64,000 bases of DNA from the NCBI RefSeq assembly GCF_918797505.1, contig NC_092800.1, forward strand, positions 45,005,864 through 45,069,863, written 5' to 3'. Source of the stretch: Bemisia tabaci. Lineage: Eukaryota; Arthropoda; Insecta; Hemiptera; Aleyrodidae. Below the pieces are notes generated by a model. That model was not told where the DNA came from, ran no database searches, and saw only the letters and a program-made list of their open reading frames with translations. The position numbers and the translations under genes are program-made. Shown here piece by piece: positions 45,661 through 58,735 of the stretch (position 1 is the first letter of the stretch; each line of letters begins with the position of its first letter).

Positions 45661-45908
45661 CGGACTGCATCAAGCGGAAAGGAACCAAGCCACATCAGCT
45701 ATCGCCAAATTTGATCGGGCAATTGAAATGCTTTACATGAAAACGGATTTGTGGATTTTGGTGCAAATTTTGGTGAATTTTCTGCATAGCACGAAGCAAA
45801 ATCCTCAAAATTTTCAAGGAAATCAAACTATCTCTCGTAAAAAACTTAATCGCCCAGTTTTTGGCAATAGCTGATGTGACTTGGATGATTTCTGTTAAGC
45901 GCGGTCCA
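45661..45908. mobile_element. MITE family B, degenerate copy B3
   Basis: CGGACTGCATCAAGCGGAAA and GGAACCAAGCCACATCAGCT on the left; GCTGATGTGACTTGG and TTCTGTTAAGCGCGGTCCA on the right. Confidence 0.8.
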
Positions 45909-46908
45909 TTTTGTGTTTCATTTCCCGTGTTGACCAAAAGTTTTTGCTGAGTTTTCCTATCTGTGTATGCGCAATCAGCTAATCAAGGAAGGAAAGAGGC
46001 CAAAAACAGGAAATCGTCATTTTTGATCATTTCTTGATGTTGAGTCAATACTAATAAAAAAATTTCAATTATTCGTTGAAAATTTTTGATGACTTATGAA
46101 ACTTCAAAAACTTTGAATAATTCATTGAATGGCGTTAATTGATTTCTTTAGTGCCGAGAAAAATCACAAAAATCACATCATCACCAATTCATCATCATGC
46201 TCACGTTCAACCACCGCTGCAAAGGCCGCACTGATCTGTTTTTATTATTCCTCCTCTTTTTTCATTTTATTCCCCTATTTTTGTCTGAATAATGGAATTC
46301 CGAGTATCAAAAAATCAACTGAATGAATATTATAATCTCGCTGTTCATTTTTTCCTGAAAATTCGGAATTATTTAGCTCCACATTCGTTGCTCAAAAAAA
46401 TGGTCCAATGACCCGTTCCTCAAACGTGAATTTCTGATAAGTTGACAAGATGTCTGAAGTTCGTTAAATTGTGACGTGAAAAGAGAGCCAGCATACCTTG
46501 ATCATGACTAAGAATGAATAATAAAAAGAAAGCTTAGCACATTGGAATACTGTTCGTTCGACCGATTGAGATATTCAAGAGTCAAAAGCCTGAATTTGGA
46601 TAATCCCCGAGATCGAGACGTCGCGCGTGATCTCAAATTATTCACGTAGAGACGCTTTGAAGCACAGTTTAATCTGGAGCCCTCCGGTAAAACTGCTGGT
46701 AGTGCCAAGTTATACCAATAAATAACCGATTTTGCAGGTTAAGGGAAGAGTTTTCATAAAATACTAAAGTATAGAGTTTTTATGCGAAAAATTGGAAATT
46801 CGACAGAGGCAGTGTGTGGAGCGAAGAGGGAGGACACCGCCTTCTCTTTAAAATTTTTGAAGATTTTTTTTTTTATCTATTACTACGACTCGAAAAATCA
46901 TCGACGAT
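45909..46908. other. Intergenic, nothing recognised
   Basis: No exon or repeat supported. Confidence 0.4.
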
Positions 46909-47146
46909 GCACGGTGGATCGAGTCAATCAGAGAGGTCAAACATTAAATTGTTTACTAAAACTGCAAATTTTGAAGTTTATTCCGTCACATTTTAAATTT
47001 TAAGGTTTTTGCCTCTGGTCGAAAATTGTTTACGAGAAAACCAGTGGAACCACTTTTAGAACCTCAAAATTGTGTATAAATGGAGTTATAAGCTTTTAAA
47101 TTTCCAAATGTTGTCCGCCTTCTCCTATTGACTAGGTTCAGTATAC
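46909..47146. mobile_element. MITE family E, copy E2
   Basis: Left end GCACGGTGGATCGAGTCAAT; right end degenerate (ATTGACTAGGTTCAGTATAC). Inner AAAACCAGTGGAACC is shared with E3. Confidence 0.85.
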
Positions 47147-47819
47147 AATGTTGGTATTTGGTGTCGCCATTGATTTGCACTACAGCTCGTAATGATTTTT
47201 GAATGTTCGACGTAGAGACATTAGACATAAAACTCCTCTCTTTTATTAAGGACTAATTTGAGGATATTAACGAGACTTCTTCCCTCTGCATGGAAGCCCA
47301 AAAATGAAAGGAGAGAAAGTGTTAATGCACTTTGAATACGGCTTTAAAAATACATCTCATTAATGCATGCATTGCACATTCCCCATTCGAAATCGTCCGC
47401 AGGGGAGGCAGCTCCACTGTCAAAAGGTAAATCAAGCTCAGTCGCAAAACCGAAATTTGGGTTTTCGATGGTAAATGCTACTTTGTCTCTCGAAGTAAAT
47501 GGTCACGAATCTAGTTTATTTTTGCGCTAATGCAATGCGCAGCGTATCCGTTTTATCATTTTCTGGGCAAAAGTGGTAATGCTCGCCCACCAATCTGAAT
47601 TGGCAGACGGATCGAGGCCAGTCGACGAGACACAAGATGCAATAACTCATTAAATATTAGAACATTGAGAACTATCTGTCAAATAATTATCTTTCCGATT
47701 CCAGATATCAAACTTGGCGGCTGTAACCGGTGGGGACAGTTTTAATCCGTAAGAGACCTATTTATTTTATCTAGTACTTACTTGCCTTGCATTGTTGTCG
47801 GGAGCCTTTAATTGATCAT
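47147..47819. other. Intergenic, nothing recognised
   Basis: No exon or repeat supported. Confidence 0.4.
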
Positions 47820-48065
47820 ACTGCCGTGCTAAGGAAAAACGTCGTATGGACATTCGAGAGTTGCCGAATTTCCTCCGATAAAACATTAATTTTTTAGGAA
47901 AGTTGCAAATATTCTTCCTTGGAATCTTTAGGAATTTTAGGTAAAATTGCCAACAATATTATCCGAAAAATTGGAAGAAAAATATTCATGAGAGTACCAA
48001 GAAATTGGTATTTTATCAAAGAAAATTAGCAAAGATTTCATACGGAGATTCTCCTGAGCACGGCA
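47820..48065. mobile_element. MITE family A, copy A5
   Basis: Left end ACTGCCGTGCTAAGGAAAAA; right end CTCCTGAGCACGGCAA. Typical inner GAGTTGCCGAATTTCC. Confidence 0.87.
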
Positions 48066-48989
48066 ACAAGGTTCTCCCACATTCGAAGCTACTTGCTACA
48101 TTTAAATGCTCCGAAAAAACTGGCAACACCGACGGGGAAAATGTAGTGTTCATGCGCGCAAGAATGGATTGATTACGATTATTGAATCAGCACAAGCGCT
48201 CTTCTCATTGATTTGTTACATAAGCGGTCGATAATCAATCGTTGCTTTGGTGACACATTTCCTCCGGACATCGTGCGCACGGTTTCGGACTGGTTTTTAT
48301 TTTAACTTTTCGATCCACTGATTTTACTGTAGCATATGATTATTCGCATTTAGGTTCCACAACTTATCGGAATGTGGCTTCACAGTGTCTCTACTGATTT
48401 TTATTTTAAACTAGGATGGATCTCAAATATTTGCGCATACTCACCGCATATCTATGAAAAGCTTTTCATTCCTGAAATGACGAAGTGGTATATGATAATT
48501 TCTATGAGAAAATTATGTTGATCTCTAGGTACATGCAAAGCAGTGACAGCTTAGCCGATGAAGATTGAATTATTGTCATGTCAATAATATTGAAAAGGCG
48601 TGTTTTTTTTAACTTTCTCATCGGGCAGTTATTGCCGCAAAATTTAAACATCAATTAAACACTGCCAGAGTTTCTAAATCGTTGTAATTAAGATACGTAT
48701 TTACCCTTTAATTGTGGTTTAAAACCGGGCAGAGCACGTTGAAAGGGATGACGCGTGATCCTAGTTTTGCGGCAACTTCAACGTCGAATTTAGGTTTAGT
48801 TTAGGCCTAGGTCAAGTTTGGTTTTTAGCATTGTAAAAACATAAAGAAAATTCATTAAAAGTTTCAAGGAATAGCATGTAGTTGCTTAAATTATAATGTA
48901 TGAAACGTTAGCAAATATTTTAAGACACCGCAATAAGAAATGCCTTTTCTGCACACAGCACTTCAGTTACAATTAAAGCACCGCACCGT
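48066..48989. other. Intergenic, nothing recognised
   Basis: No exon or repeat supported. Confidence 0.4.
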
Positions 48990-49210
48990 GCTGTGCATAC
49001 AACGCGTGAAGATAACCTACAGTCTGGTAGGTGCTAATATGCGATTCATGCCAACTGAGTACTGACCGGCAGCACTGCGTTTGGCGCATTGCGAGAAGTA
49101 TTCATGCAGTCTTGTAGGCGCTAATATGCGTGTGCCTCGAACGTGCTGTTTGGCGCAATGCGTGAAGTATTCCTTCAGTCTTGCAGGCGCTAATGTACGT
49201 TTAACGCTGC
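48990..49210. repeat. Tandem GGCGCAATGCGTGAAGTATT units (third locus)
   Basis: Three degenerate units of about 70 bp carry CGCATTGCGAGAAGTATTC or GGCGCAATGCGTGAAGTATT, CAGTCTTGTAGGCGCTAAT and CACGC-like spacers, as in G1 and G2. Frames through them give Cys-rich peptides that are repeat artefacts. Confidence 0.8.
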
Positions 49211-50232
49211 AATGTTTGGAAGAAAACCAACTAAAGTTTCCACCTTTTCCTCTTCTTTTTGAAAGAAGACTGATGAGCATTATGTTGCAGAAGAATCATT
49301 GAGATCTAATTCGAAAACTCTTATTACCATATGCTGCACTTGACATTAATCAGCCAGCAAGGCAGAGAAAAAGCTCAAAAAATTATTATTAAACATCATA
49401 GGACGGAAAAAAATCATAGATCCCCTATCTCCTACAAAAAAATGATTATAAGTGATCAGAGTCCCAATTGCTCAGACTTGAATGTATACATTTCCTGACA
49501 TTCAATTTTGCATCGTCTGGTAAAATTGATGGATATCCACAGGAGTTTTGGATCTCTAAAATGTTGTCTTTTGTTTTAAATTCAACGCATTTCCGTCTTT
49601 TTGATTTGACAAAAAAAGGCATGACTTTTTAGTTTTGAACTCACCCTAACTTTCAAAATATGACGAAATTTTTAAAATCCAAACAAGTTCAGATACACAA
49701 TGACCACTTTTACAGCGTTCCCTGGAATTCTGTGGCATTTAACCACAACAGTCCCCTGTCCTTCCACATCCCTCAAAGGAGTTGGATATTTCTTATTTCT
49801 TGTAAAGCCCCTTGCTGCCATCCTTTATCACCACCTTCGTCTCTTCTTACAGTGAACTTAAGCAAGTGTTTTTAGCCGCATTTTCTCCGTCATAAGGGTT
49901 GACATAAGGGGGCACTAGACTAGGTGTTTAGTCATAACACCGAAAACGATGTCATTTCCAACTTCCCTGATTTGACGAACTCCATCATAACGAACTCATT
50001 CCGATTCGCCTTATTACGTCCCATAACATTCAATATTCAACCTTACGCGGTCACCTAATGAATCCATTGTAGAACTTCGAGGGTAAGAGCTCTTTTACTT
50101 AAACCAATCAGAAATCGGAGCTTTCGATTCAGAACCGCGGAAGTAGGCTCGGCGCATGCGCAGACATCACCAGCGACTCGAGACATACGCGGACTTTCGG
50201 CGGAGCTGCCAACTTGTACCCATAATATATAT
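49211..50232. other. Intergenic, nothing recognised
   Basis: No exon or repeat supported. Slightly GC-richer patch at 50130-50215. Confidence 0.4.
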
Positions 50233-50675
50233 GTCGCAGGCAAATAGTAAAATTAGGCATTTTGTCAAATGCCTAGGCAAATAGTCAAATATTCTAACTT
50301 ATATTGAAATTCTGCTTCTTTTCCTAATTTTTGACAAAATAATTAATTTCTCCTGTAAGACAAAATTCTCAGTAAAAATTTGCATCGCACAATAGTATTT
50401 TAAACCGTTTTTAGCTCCTGCACAGACACTTATCTGGAAATTTTCAGTATGTCATAAAATACAGAATTTTTAGGATTTCATCATTTAAAAATATGAGAGG
50501 CAAATAAAGAGGAAGAGACAAGAAGAATTCGTAGGTGTGATGAGTTATTTTTCCAAAACATATTGAAAACTTGCGAGCTCCTCGCCATAAATTCAAAAAA
50601 TTGTACAGACCGTCAAAATTTAACTATATGCCTAGGCATTTGACAAAATGCCTGATTTCACTATTTGCCTGCGAC
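50233..50675. mobile_element. MITE with GTCGCAGGCAAATAGT ends
   Basis: 443 bp. GTCGCAGGCAAATAGTAAAA and TTAGGCATTTTGTCAAATGC on the left are inverted on the right, ending CACTATTTGCCTGCGAC. Arms of about 48 bp, AT-rich interior. Confidence 0.9.
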
Positions 50676-51178
50676 ACATGTAAAGCCTGATTGATGATTG
50701 TAACTTTTTAGGGCGCTTCTGGGGAATGGACAACACTGCGTGACGTAACGCCTCAGCGCGTCAAGGCGTGACAATGACTTTGAATGGGCCGAGTTGAGAT
50801 GTGAGGTGGACGTCGGACGTCGGACGTCGGATGCTTCGTAACGTGACGTGAGACTCGCACACACGAATCGGAGAGTATCGAAACCGAGTAAATCTATTTT
50901 TTTATGACCCCTAGAGTCCTTAAGAATGCTAACTTGCCATGGCTCATTTGAAGATGGACCTGTTCGGTTTAGATATTGAGAGATTCATTCGAGACTGCGT
51001 TGAATGGACCGCGTCAAGAGCGCGTGTGACGGGGTAGGGCCAAATTAATTCGCTCTTTATTCGGTCGCACTCTCCTCCGATCGTGCTTCAAGTTCTGGGA
51101 GCGTGTTCGGGATTATCGGTGACTCGGAAAATGGAGTGGAGGACAAGTGAGAGAAAAAGAAAGCAGCGGTGTGGTATC
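50676..51178. other. Intergenic, nothing recognised
   Basis: Contains the short tandem CGTCGGACGTCGGACGTCGG at about 50811-50831. No exon supported. Confidence 0.4.
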
Positions 51179-53294
51179 CTGCCGTGGTAAGGAAAAACGC
51201 CGCAAGAGCCTTCTGACGTTGCCAAATTTCCTTTGATAAAATAAGAATTTACGGAGAAATTTGTTGGTGTTTTTCCTCCGATTTTTAAGATAATTTCATT
51301 CGCAGCCAGATCTAAATCGTATGCAAAGAGCCTTGTTAAAAATGGGTCGAAATTCGCCCCTTTTTAGGCCCTCGATTTTGCAAACGGGAATTGCGCCAAA
51401 TTGTTGCATATGATGCCCTAAGTCTCTGGTAAAAATTTCAGCTTGAGATGAAAAGTGGTTTCGGAGATACGGGGGGGTGAAGTGGGGGAGTTGAGCGGCT
51501 GCCGTGCGCTATTTCCGCGGCTGTTCCTCGCCAAATCTTCTTTTTGATGTCACCCGTTACATGTTTTTCTATGTAATTTTTCGCGTACTTTCCGTTTCTG
51601 ACCTTAAAAATTACTTACAACCACTTTTCAAGGCGCTAGGGGGTGAAAGTTAGGTTTGAGCGGTTGGCGGCGCGCTCTTTCCGCGGTTGTTCCTCGCCAA
51701 ATCTTCGTTTCGATGTCATCCATTACATGTTTTCCAATGTATTTTTTCGCGTACTTTCCATTTCTGGCCTTAAAAATTACTTAAAACCACTTTTCAAGGG
51801 GCCATGAATTTTTTCGCATTTATTTTATTTTTTTTATTTTTTTATTGTTCATTTTTTTTTTAAGTTGTTTTAATTGATTTCGTATTATTCCCTAAGATCT
51901 ATTCGTGCCGTATATTTTCACGTTTTCTCAGTGTACCTCCCACGTCGCACGAGAAAATATATACGCATGATTTCATCCGAACATAAATGTTTACACGCCT
52001 AAATAATATGGAAAGACGAGCGTTCGTAGAAGGGAGATGGTAGAATAATGGCAGAATCATCGAGTAAAGCTTTAAAGCTTTCATGAGGGGGGGGGGAAGG
52101 CACATTTTTGAATCGATAACTTGCCATAGCTCTTAATTTTTCATACTTCCCTTGACTTAATTAGGGTGACGATTGATCTTTCAGCGTGAACGTGTAAATG
52201 TATCTGTGGTCATAATATCCTTAAATACGGCGTGTAGGCTGGTAATGGCTGCTTTTAAATAAATAAGTAACGAAGTAAAGGACAGATTTTTTATTAATCA
52301 TATTAATGTACTGCCCGGGGCATATCTCAGATTTTTCCCCATATTTGCCATGTCATTTTGGCGTGTAAACATTTATGATCCGATGAAATCATGCGTATAT
52401 ATTTTCTCGTGCGACGTGTGAGGTACACTGAGAAAACGTGAAAATATACGGCACGAATAGATCTTAGGGAATAATACGAAATCAATTAAAACAACTTAAA
52501 AAAATGAAAATAAAAAAATAAAAAAAAAAATAATGCGAAAAAAATTCATGGCCCCTTGAAAAGTGGTTTTAAGTAATTTTTAAGGCCAGAAATGGAAAGT
52601 ACGCGAAAAATTACATAGGAAAACATGTAATGGATGACATCGAAACGAAGATTTGGCGAGGAACAACCGCGGAAAGAGCGCGCCGCCAACCGCTCAACCT
52701 CACTTTCACCCCCTAGCGCCTTAAAAAGTGGTTGTAAGTAATTTTTAAGGTCAGAAACGGAAGGTACGCGAAAATTTACATAGGAATACATGTGATGGGT
52801 GACATCAAAACGAAGATTTGGCGAGGAACAGCCAAGGAAAGAGCGCGCCGCTGGCCGTTCAACCCCTATTTTCACCCCCTAGCGCCTTGAAAAGTGGTTG
52901 TAAGTAATTTTTAAGGCCAGAAATGGAAAGTACGCGAAAAATTACATAGAAAAACATGTAACGGGTGACATCAAAACGAAGATTTGGCGAGGAACAGCCG
53001 CGGAAATAGCGCACGCCAGCCGCTCAACTCCCCCACTTCACCCCCCCGTATCTCCGAAACCACTTTTCAACTCAAGCTGAAATTTTTACCAGAGACTTAG
53101 GGCATCATATGCAACAATTTGGCACAATTCCCGTTTGCAAAATCGAGGGCCTAAAAAGGGGCGAATTTCGACCCATTTTTAACAAGGCTTTCAAGAAAGA
53201 ATATACGTAAATACCCTCAGAAATGAGCATTTTATCGGAGGAAAGTTGGCAACTCTCGAATGTTCATACGGCGTTTTTTCCTAGCACGGCGCAG
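51179..53294. mobile_element. 2.1-kb foldback element bounded by family A ends
   Basis: Outer ends CTGCCGTGGTAAGGAAAAAC and GTTTTTTCCTAGCACGGCGC-like are those of family A, including GTTGCCAAATTTCC. Inside, 51328-52000 and 52360-53190 are long inverted arms (for example AATTCGCCCCTTTTTAGGCC and its complement). A 165-bp tandem unit with CCTCGCCAAATCTTC occurs twice in the left arm and three times in the right. A loop of about 360 bp lies between. No transposase frame was found. Confidence 0.9.
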
Positions 53295-54640
53295 TATTGC
53301 TCTTGAGCTTCTAGAGATGTATTCCAAGTTGCACATGTCAGAAAATTTCTAGGAAGCTGTTCATGGGAGCTTTATACAGAGTGTGCTAAAGTTCTGGTGC
53401 ATGGCGTCATCGATATATTCGTCATAACTCATGGTGACATCGTCAGGATACTTCGGTGATAATGTAACAACTATTTCATGAACTTTTTTACTGATAGCTT
53501 GACCTTAACTTATTAATAGTAAGACCAGGGCTGAAGTTTTGAAAAATGCTATAAACATATTTTTGAGGCACTAACCACAATTGTTTTTCCCTTGAGTTGT
53601 TACCGAGAATGGCATCTGTAATAATTATTATTTCTTGTTAATCATTGAGTGCGCTGAAACCAAATTTTGATCTGATATATGAATCCCGTAATTTGTATCA
53701 GAAAGTAATTTATGAATATTCAAAATAGGGAGGTATCAGGGTGATTTAATCATTTTTGGGGCTAAAATGACCTTCATAAAAAGTATCTGCTGGACAGATA
53801 TAATTGCAGAACAATTTCCTAGTTGACCATTTTTTGTAGGGACTATTATGGATTGGTGTTTTCCGTGGAAAATAATTGTGAGAGGTAATGTGTAAAAGTT
53901 GCATATTTAACATGTTACTTTTGTAAATGTGATCTCCGATCCAATGATCATGCGAATACGTCCTTATAGATCTGCTGGTTTTACGCCAAGACCAATCACA
54001 TGAGCCTTCTCATCTGGAAGATTACAGGGAGGTCAACAACGGTATTAAGCTTAACGACCTGCTACATTTTACAAAGCTCGATATTTTTCCAGTTCACCTA
54101 CTGAAATCCAACTTTTGTTCTTAATTGCTTGCTGTCAAATAGAATTTACCCTGAAGGAGCAACTTCTTGAGATATTGCATGTTAACTGATTTTAATACTG
54201 AAGCAAAACAGTACAATTTAAACCTGAATAAGCGATCAATTTATTATTCCTTGTCTAACTTTTTGATCTCGTAAACGTTCAAAATTGTGCAACTATAAGG
54301 ACAACGCGTACAGGGTATGTTAGAGTGTTAGGAGCCTAGATGACAACTAAATTAAAGTTCCGAGTGCATCGTTAATTCAATTAGCTAGTTCTCATAAATT
54401 CAAAACAATACCATCGAATTCGTCAAAAATTGGACTGAATTTAGAATAAAAGAATCAAGTTCATCAGCGGAACATCATCTGAGAATAATCGTGAGCTTAT
54501 AATGTAAAACTACCAAAGAAACTATTTTTATCATTTTTATTGATACAATTTTACTTATAGTTTTCTTGTTATTAGTGGTTTTAATGTTGCCCTCTGAAAA
54601 ACTTGTTGGTGGTTGTGTTGCCTCATGTTGTCTCGTGGTC
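53295..54640. other. Intergenic, nothing recognised
   Basis: No exon supported. ACAGAGTGTGCTAAAGTTCT near 53377 resembles generic insect transposon ends but has no partner that I can see. Confidence 0.35.
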
Positions 54641-54853
54641 AACTGGAAAAAAAAAGAATCTTAAATTTGCCGCCAAGAAGTATTTTTTCTTAAATCAAGA
54701 ATTTTACTGCTTAATGTAAACTAGTTTTTTGCTTAACCCAAGCCTTCATTTCTTTGTAGGAAGACAAATTCAGCTTAAACCAAGATGAATAACATTCTTG
54801 GCGGCAAATTCAAGAATCATCATACTTGAGCCAAGCACATTTTTTTTCAGTGA
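54641..54853. mobile_element. MITE with AATTTGCCGCCAAGAA arms and TTTTTTTTCAGTG end
   Basis: The left CAACTGGAAAAAAAAAGAAT and AATTTGCCGCCAAGAA are opposite TTCTTGGCGGCAAATT and CATTTTTTTTCAGTG. It belongs by its ends to the CACTGAAAAAAA group. Confidence 0.8.
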
Positions 54854-55370
54854 TCGTGGAAAAACCTTAGGAATTTCCGACTTAGAAAGGCTCCTGAAAT
54901 TCTTAAAGCTCGTGTTTCTAACAAAGCCAACGCAATAAAACAAAAAGCTCTTTAAAAGGGTAATTTCTTTCCATCAAGCCTTCTAATTTGTGCACCATCT
55001 AACTTATTGTCTTGCCGAACAGTTCCCGTCGATTAAAAACTCTAATTTCATTATAAACGGGGTTTGTGTTCACATGCCAATTGGATTCCTAAGAGTGTGT
55101 GCCGAGGTGTAATGAAAGTGAATCCGCGGTCAGTGACAATCGTAAGTCGTGGTGTCACACGGCCGGAATGTATGCACCGAGGGCCCCCCGTCCCCCGGGT
55201 GACCCCCCTCCGCGGGGCTAGCGCACATCGAGATCGGCTGGAATTCATTCATCAGCACAATCCACACTCCATCCTCAGTCTCATGGCTCGAGCCGCTCTT
55301 GTCTGCGAATGGTTCGTGCCAGACGTGTCTTCACCTTCCCTCCCGGAGAAAAATGGCCCAAAGTTCCTTG
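54854..55370. other. Intergenic with a GC-rich patch
   Basis: The GC-rich patch 55080-55330 is open on both strands but has no recognisable protein. Confidence 0.35.
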
Positions 55371-55498
55371 ACTGCCGCGCTAAAGAAAAACACCTTATGA
55401 TCATGTCAATGTTACCAAACTTTCACTGATGGTGAATTAATTTTTTAAGAAAGTTAAGTATATTTTTCCTTGAAATTTTCAGATCTCTTAGACGAGCA
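55371..55498. mobile_element. MITE family A, left-end fragment A7
   Basis: ACTGCCGCGCTAAAGAAAAA, ATGTTACCAAACTTTC and the family interior TTGAAATTTTCAG are present. The right end is missing. Confidence 0.65.
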
Positions 55499-55649
55499 TA
55501 CAGCCCGTGCTCCGCACGCGCTTTAATCCGATTGTGGTAGACAAAACTGAATGATGCATTTGAGTTTATCAGTTTCACGTATTGGTTCTGGACGAATGAT
55601 TTATGAGAGCGAGAAATACGCTTCGCCATAGAAGTAAAAGGCTACAAAT

Positions 55650-56010
55650 TCCTAGCACTTTTCTGGAGACTTAAACGCAAGGCTAGAAAAATTAGACAAG
55701 TACTATTTGTTACAAAGGGGCCTATAAAGGCTAACTTTTGGATTTTTCGATCAAAAACACCCATGTTGTATGCAAACACATGCTATGCACATTATTAGCT
55801 CTTATCTGGAGACTTTAACGCAAAGCTAGGAAAGTTAGACGGGTAATTTTTGTTATAACCGTTATGAAAAAGTAATGCTATACTTCGGATTTTGCGACCA
55901 AAGGTATGGGCATGTTGTATGCGTGTTTATGTGATAAACATTGTTGGCACTTCTTTGGAGACTTAATCGCAAGGCCAGAAAAGTTAGATGGGTATTTTTT
56001 GAAATAAGGG
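55650..56010. repeat. Tandem repeat, about 150-bp unit, 2.3 copies
   Basis: CTGGAGACTTAAACGCAAGG recurs at about 55800 and 55955 with GTTAGACGGGTAATTTTTG and CATGTTGTATGC in between. A further single copy (TTGGAGACTTAAACGCAGCG) occurs at 63530. Confidence 0.8.
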
Positions 56011-56194
56011 CCGTTTATAAAATACATTACGCTAAATGTTGAATTTTCCCACCCCCTTCTCCTTTTGGGGGGACGAGATTTCGGCTGTCTCGAAAAGAAA
56101 TGAAGAAAGGACGAAAGAAATTCATCAGGATATTTTAAGAACTCACGAGGCTCCTGCCCCGCACACTTCCGATGAAACTTTTATGAAGATCATC

Positions 56195-56196
<2 letters not shown>

Positions 56197-56250
<54 letters not shown>
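56197..56250. repeat. T54 homopolymer
   Basis: A run of about 54 T. Length is likely to be imprecise in the assembly. Confidence 0.9.
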
Positions 56251-56252
<2 letters not shown>

Positions 56253-56310
56253 CGCAGTTTCTATTCTTAAACTCGAAGTCAAACCCATCACTCCACGAGA
56301 AAGTTAAGCA

Positions 56311-56653
56311 TACCGCCGTGCTATGGATAAACGCCTATGAATGTATGTGGCAAAATTTCCCTGATAGAATAGTTAGTTAGTTATTATAATTTTAAGACAT
56401 TCAGTGTCTCAGGCTATTAACGTCTTTACAGATAATTTTGAAAATGGGCGTGATCTTTTTTAGAGAAGTTATATATACACGAATATCTTGCCTTGAAATT
56501 TATTGATGTCTGAAATCCAGTAGGGTAAGAGATCATCTAAAAAATTAAAAGAAAAGTATTCATGGAACGCCAAAAACGATAATCATAGGCATTGATGATA
56601 GGAAATTTGACAACGTCTGAAAGCTCATATAGTGCTTCTCTCTAGTGCGGCAG
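56311..56653. mobile_element. MITE family A, longer copy A8
   Basis: Left end TACCGCCGTGCTATGGATAA; right end CTTCTCTCTAGTGCGGCAG. It is about 90 bp longer than other copies, so it carries an insertion. Confidence 0.8.
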
Positions 56654-57344
56654 CAAAAGGGCGTAGTTCGGTTTGAGAGGTCAAATAACCGCAAATTTAG
56701 CATCATGTAATCTAGACGTGACCCCAAAGCAAAGGATAATGAGATCTGCCAAATATCAGCGGAGAAAGATTTACTTCCTGTAAAGGACGTCATTTTTAAG
56801 GAATGATCAGCCAGATAACTCAATTGTGTATTCCTGTCGGTCTGAAATGCTCTCTTATCATAGAGAACTTTCATTTTCAAGGATACTGTATCAAATTCTT
56901 CACATACTAGCTACTTGTTTTATGATTTAAGTCACTTTTAACCTATGACACTTCAGTTAAACAAGACATTACACACAAAGATACATGTCTGCTTGGCGTG
57001 GTAACCCATGCTGGCGGTGTCTCGTAAATAAAGCATAGTTGCCAATTTTATGATTGATACTGTATTTTTTTGATACACTGTATGCGGTAAATAGGTCAGA
57101 CGACAATTATCATCAGCCTATTAACACAGGTTGGGCTTTGTGTTGAATGAGGGAAATAATTCCGAAATGCGAATTCTGAAGGATGCTTATTTCTCACTTT
57201 AAACATTGGATTAAATATTTTCAATGCGTTCAACATTTTTACACAACGTTACAATTAGATAGCACGCACAGATGTGCTTGGCTTTAGTTCATTCTTTCAA
57301 AACAGCAGAGATCAAAAATGGTTCAAACGGAATTTCGGTTGCCT

Positions 57345-57393
<49 letters not shown>

Positions 57394-58735
57394 CTGTATG
57401 GAAAACATTTATTGAATTTTCTTAACGACTTGAAAACAAATTTTTCCCAACTTTCTTGAATTTTTGAATTTATGTTGAACTAATATGTAAGTGAGCATTA
57501 GCATCATTACAATCGGCCGGAAAAATTCCCTAAAAAACTCAAATAATTTATAATGAGGCGTCAAGGAGTATGCTTGTAATATTGGACAAATAATTTTATT
57601 AGACGTGATTGATGGTAGGTGCAAAAAAGTAAAGCCACGTTCAAAATTGAAGAAAGTCAAGAAATACAATCACAAATGCTCGATTAAAGTTCCCCGCTAA
57701 TGTTAAGTTTTCAAAGCACGAAAGTGGATGAATTCGTTTTGATTCTATTCCAAATTTTCAACTCAACACAAGATGGATGGATTGGATTTTTTACAAATGT
57801 CTGACAGCAATGCATTTGAAATTGTGCCCTGCCACGAGTTAACACAAGCAATCGTGTAAACTGTCACACATCCATTACCTAGGACACGCAAATGCACTTG
57901 CATGCTATGTAAATGACTGAATCTTGGGTATGAATATGAATGATAGCCAGGGAAGGGCTATGGAGAGGAAAAGGGGAGGTTCCATATAAGTGATCAAATT
58001 GGAGTTTAATTATTCAAGCCCCGCAGACCTTTTAAAGAACTCTCGTCACATGCCAGACCGGCCGCCGATACATTTTTGCGTGAGTGATCTAGAACAGGAA
58101 CCTTTGAACTCTTGAACCCTCGAAAGGAGACGGTAGAATTTTAAAAAAGTAATTAAAAATAGGATTCAGGGGTCTTTCAAATGTCTCAAACCCCCAGAAC
58201 ATCTGGAAATAGCTCCCTTAATTACTATTTTGAGCGATGGAATTAAACCTTTACGAAAGAAGTAACTCCAATCTTTATCATTAAAATCTGATCTAATATT
58301 CAACCTTTCTTGGAGACCCATTCTTCTTCTCGTTAAAAATTGAATGTACAACCCATTGGTACTGCTTGCATTGGTACTTATCGCTTTACTTTGAATGTAA
58401 TAGAATAATTAAGACTTTAAGGTCGCTAAAAAGAAAATAATGATGATCGTTTGTGTGAAATGTAAATTACAACATTGTGTGTATAAAAGTTTTTTTGATA
58501 CTTGAGAATTACACGATTTCTCAATGAGACCTCAACGAGGGGCAGGAAAGTAGAGATGATCCAGAAAGTCAAGGATTATCATAAGACAAGATGACCTTCT
58601 GACAGAACTGGGTACCGACTTGGTTGCTTATACACGAGAAACCAATTGACACAGCAAAATAATAAACTACAGCATTTTGTAGCGTACCTGTGCGTAAAAA
58701 TGCTCTGGGACACTTTCTCGGAGCTAACTCGTCCT
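56654..58735. other. Intergenic with A46 run
   Basis: Homopolymer A at 57346-57391. No exon or repeat otherwise supported. Confidence 0.4.

Noticed and set aside
52546..52875. 109-residue minus-strand frame with two 54-residue repeats
   Set aside because: It lies in the tandem units of the foldback element arm; the same DNA is present inverted in the other arm and has no start, splice or domain support.
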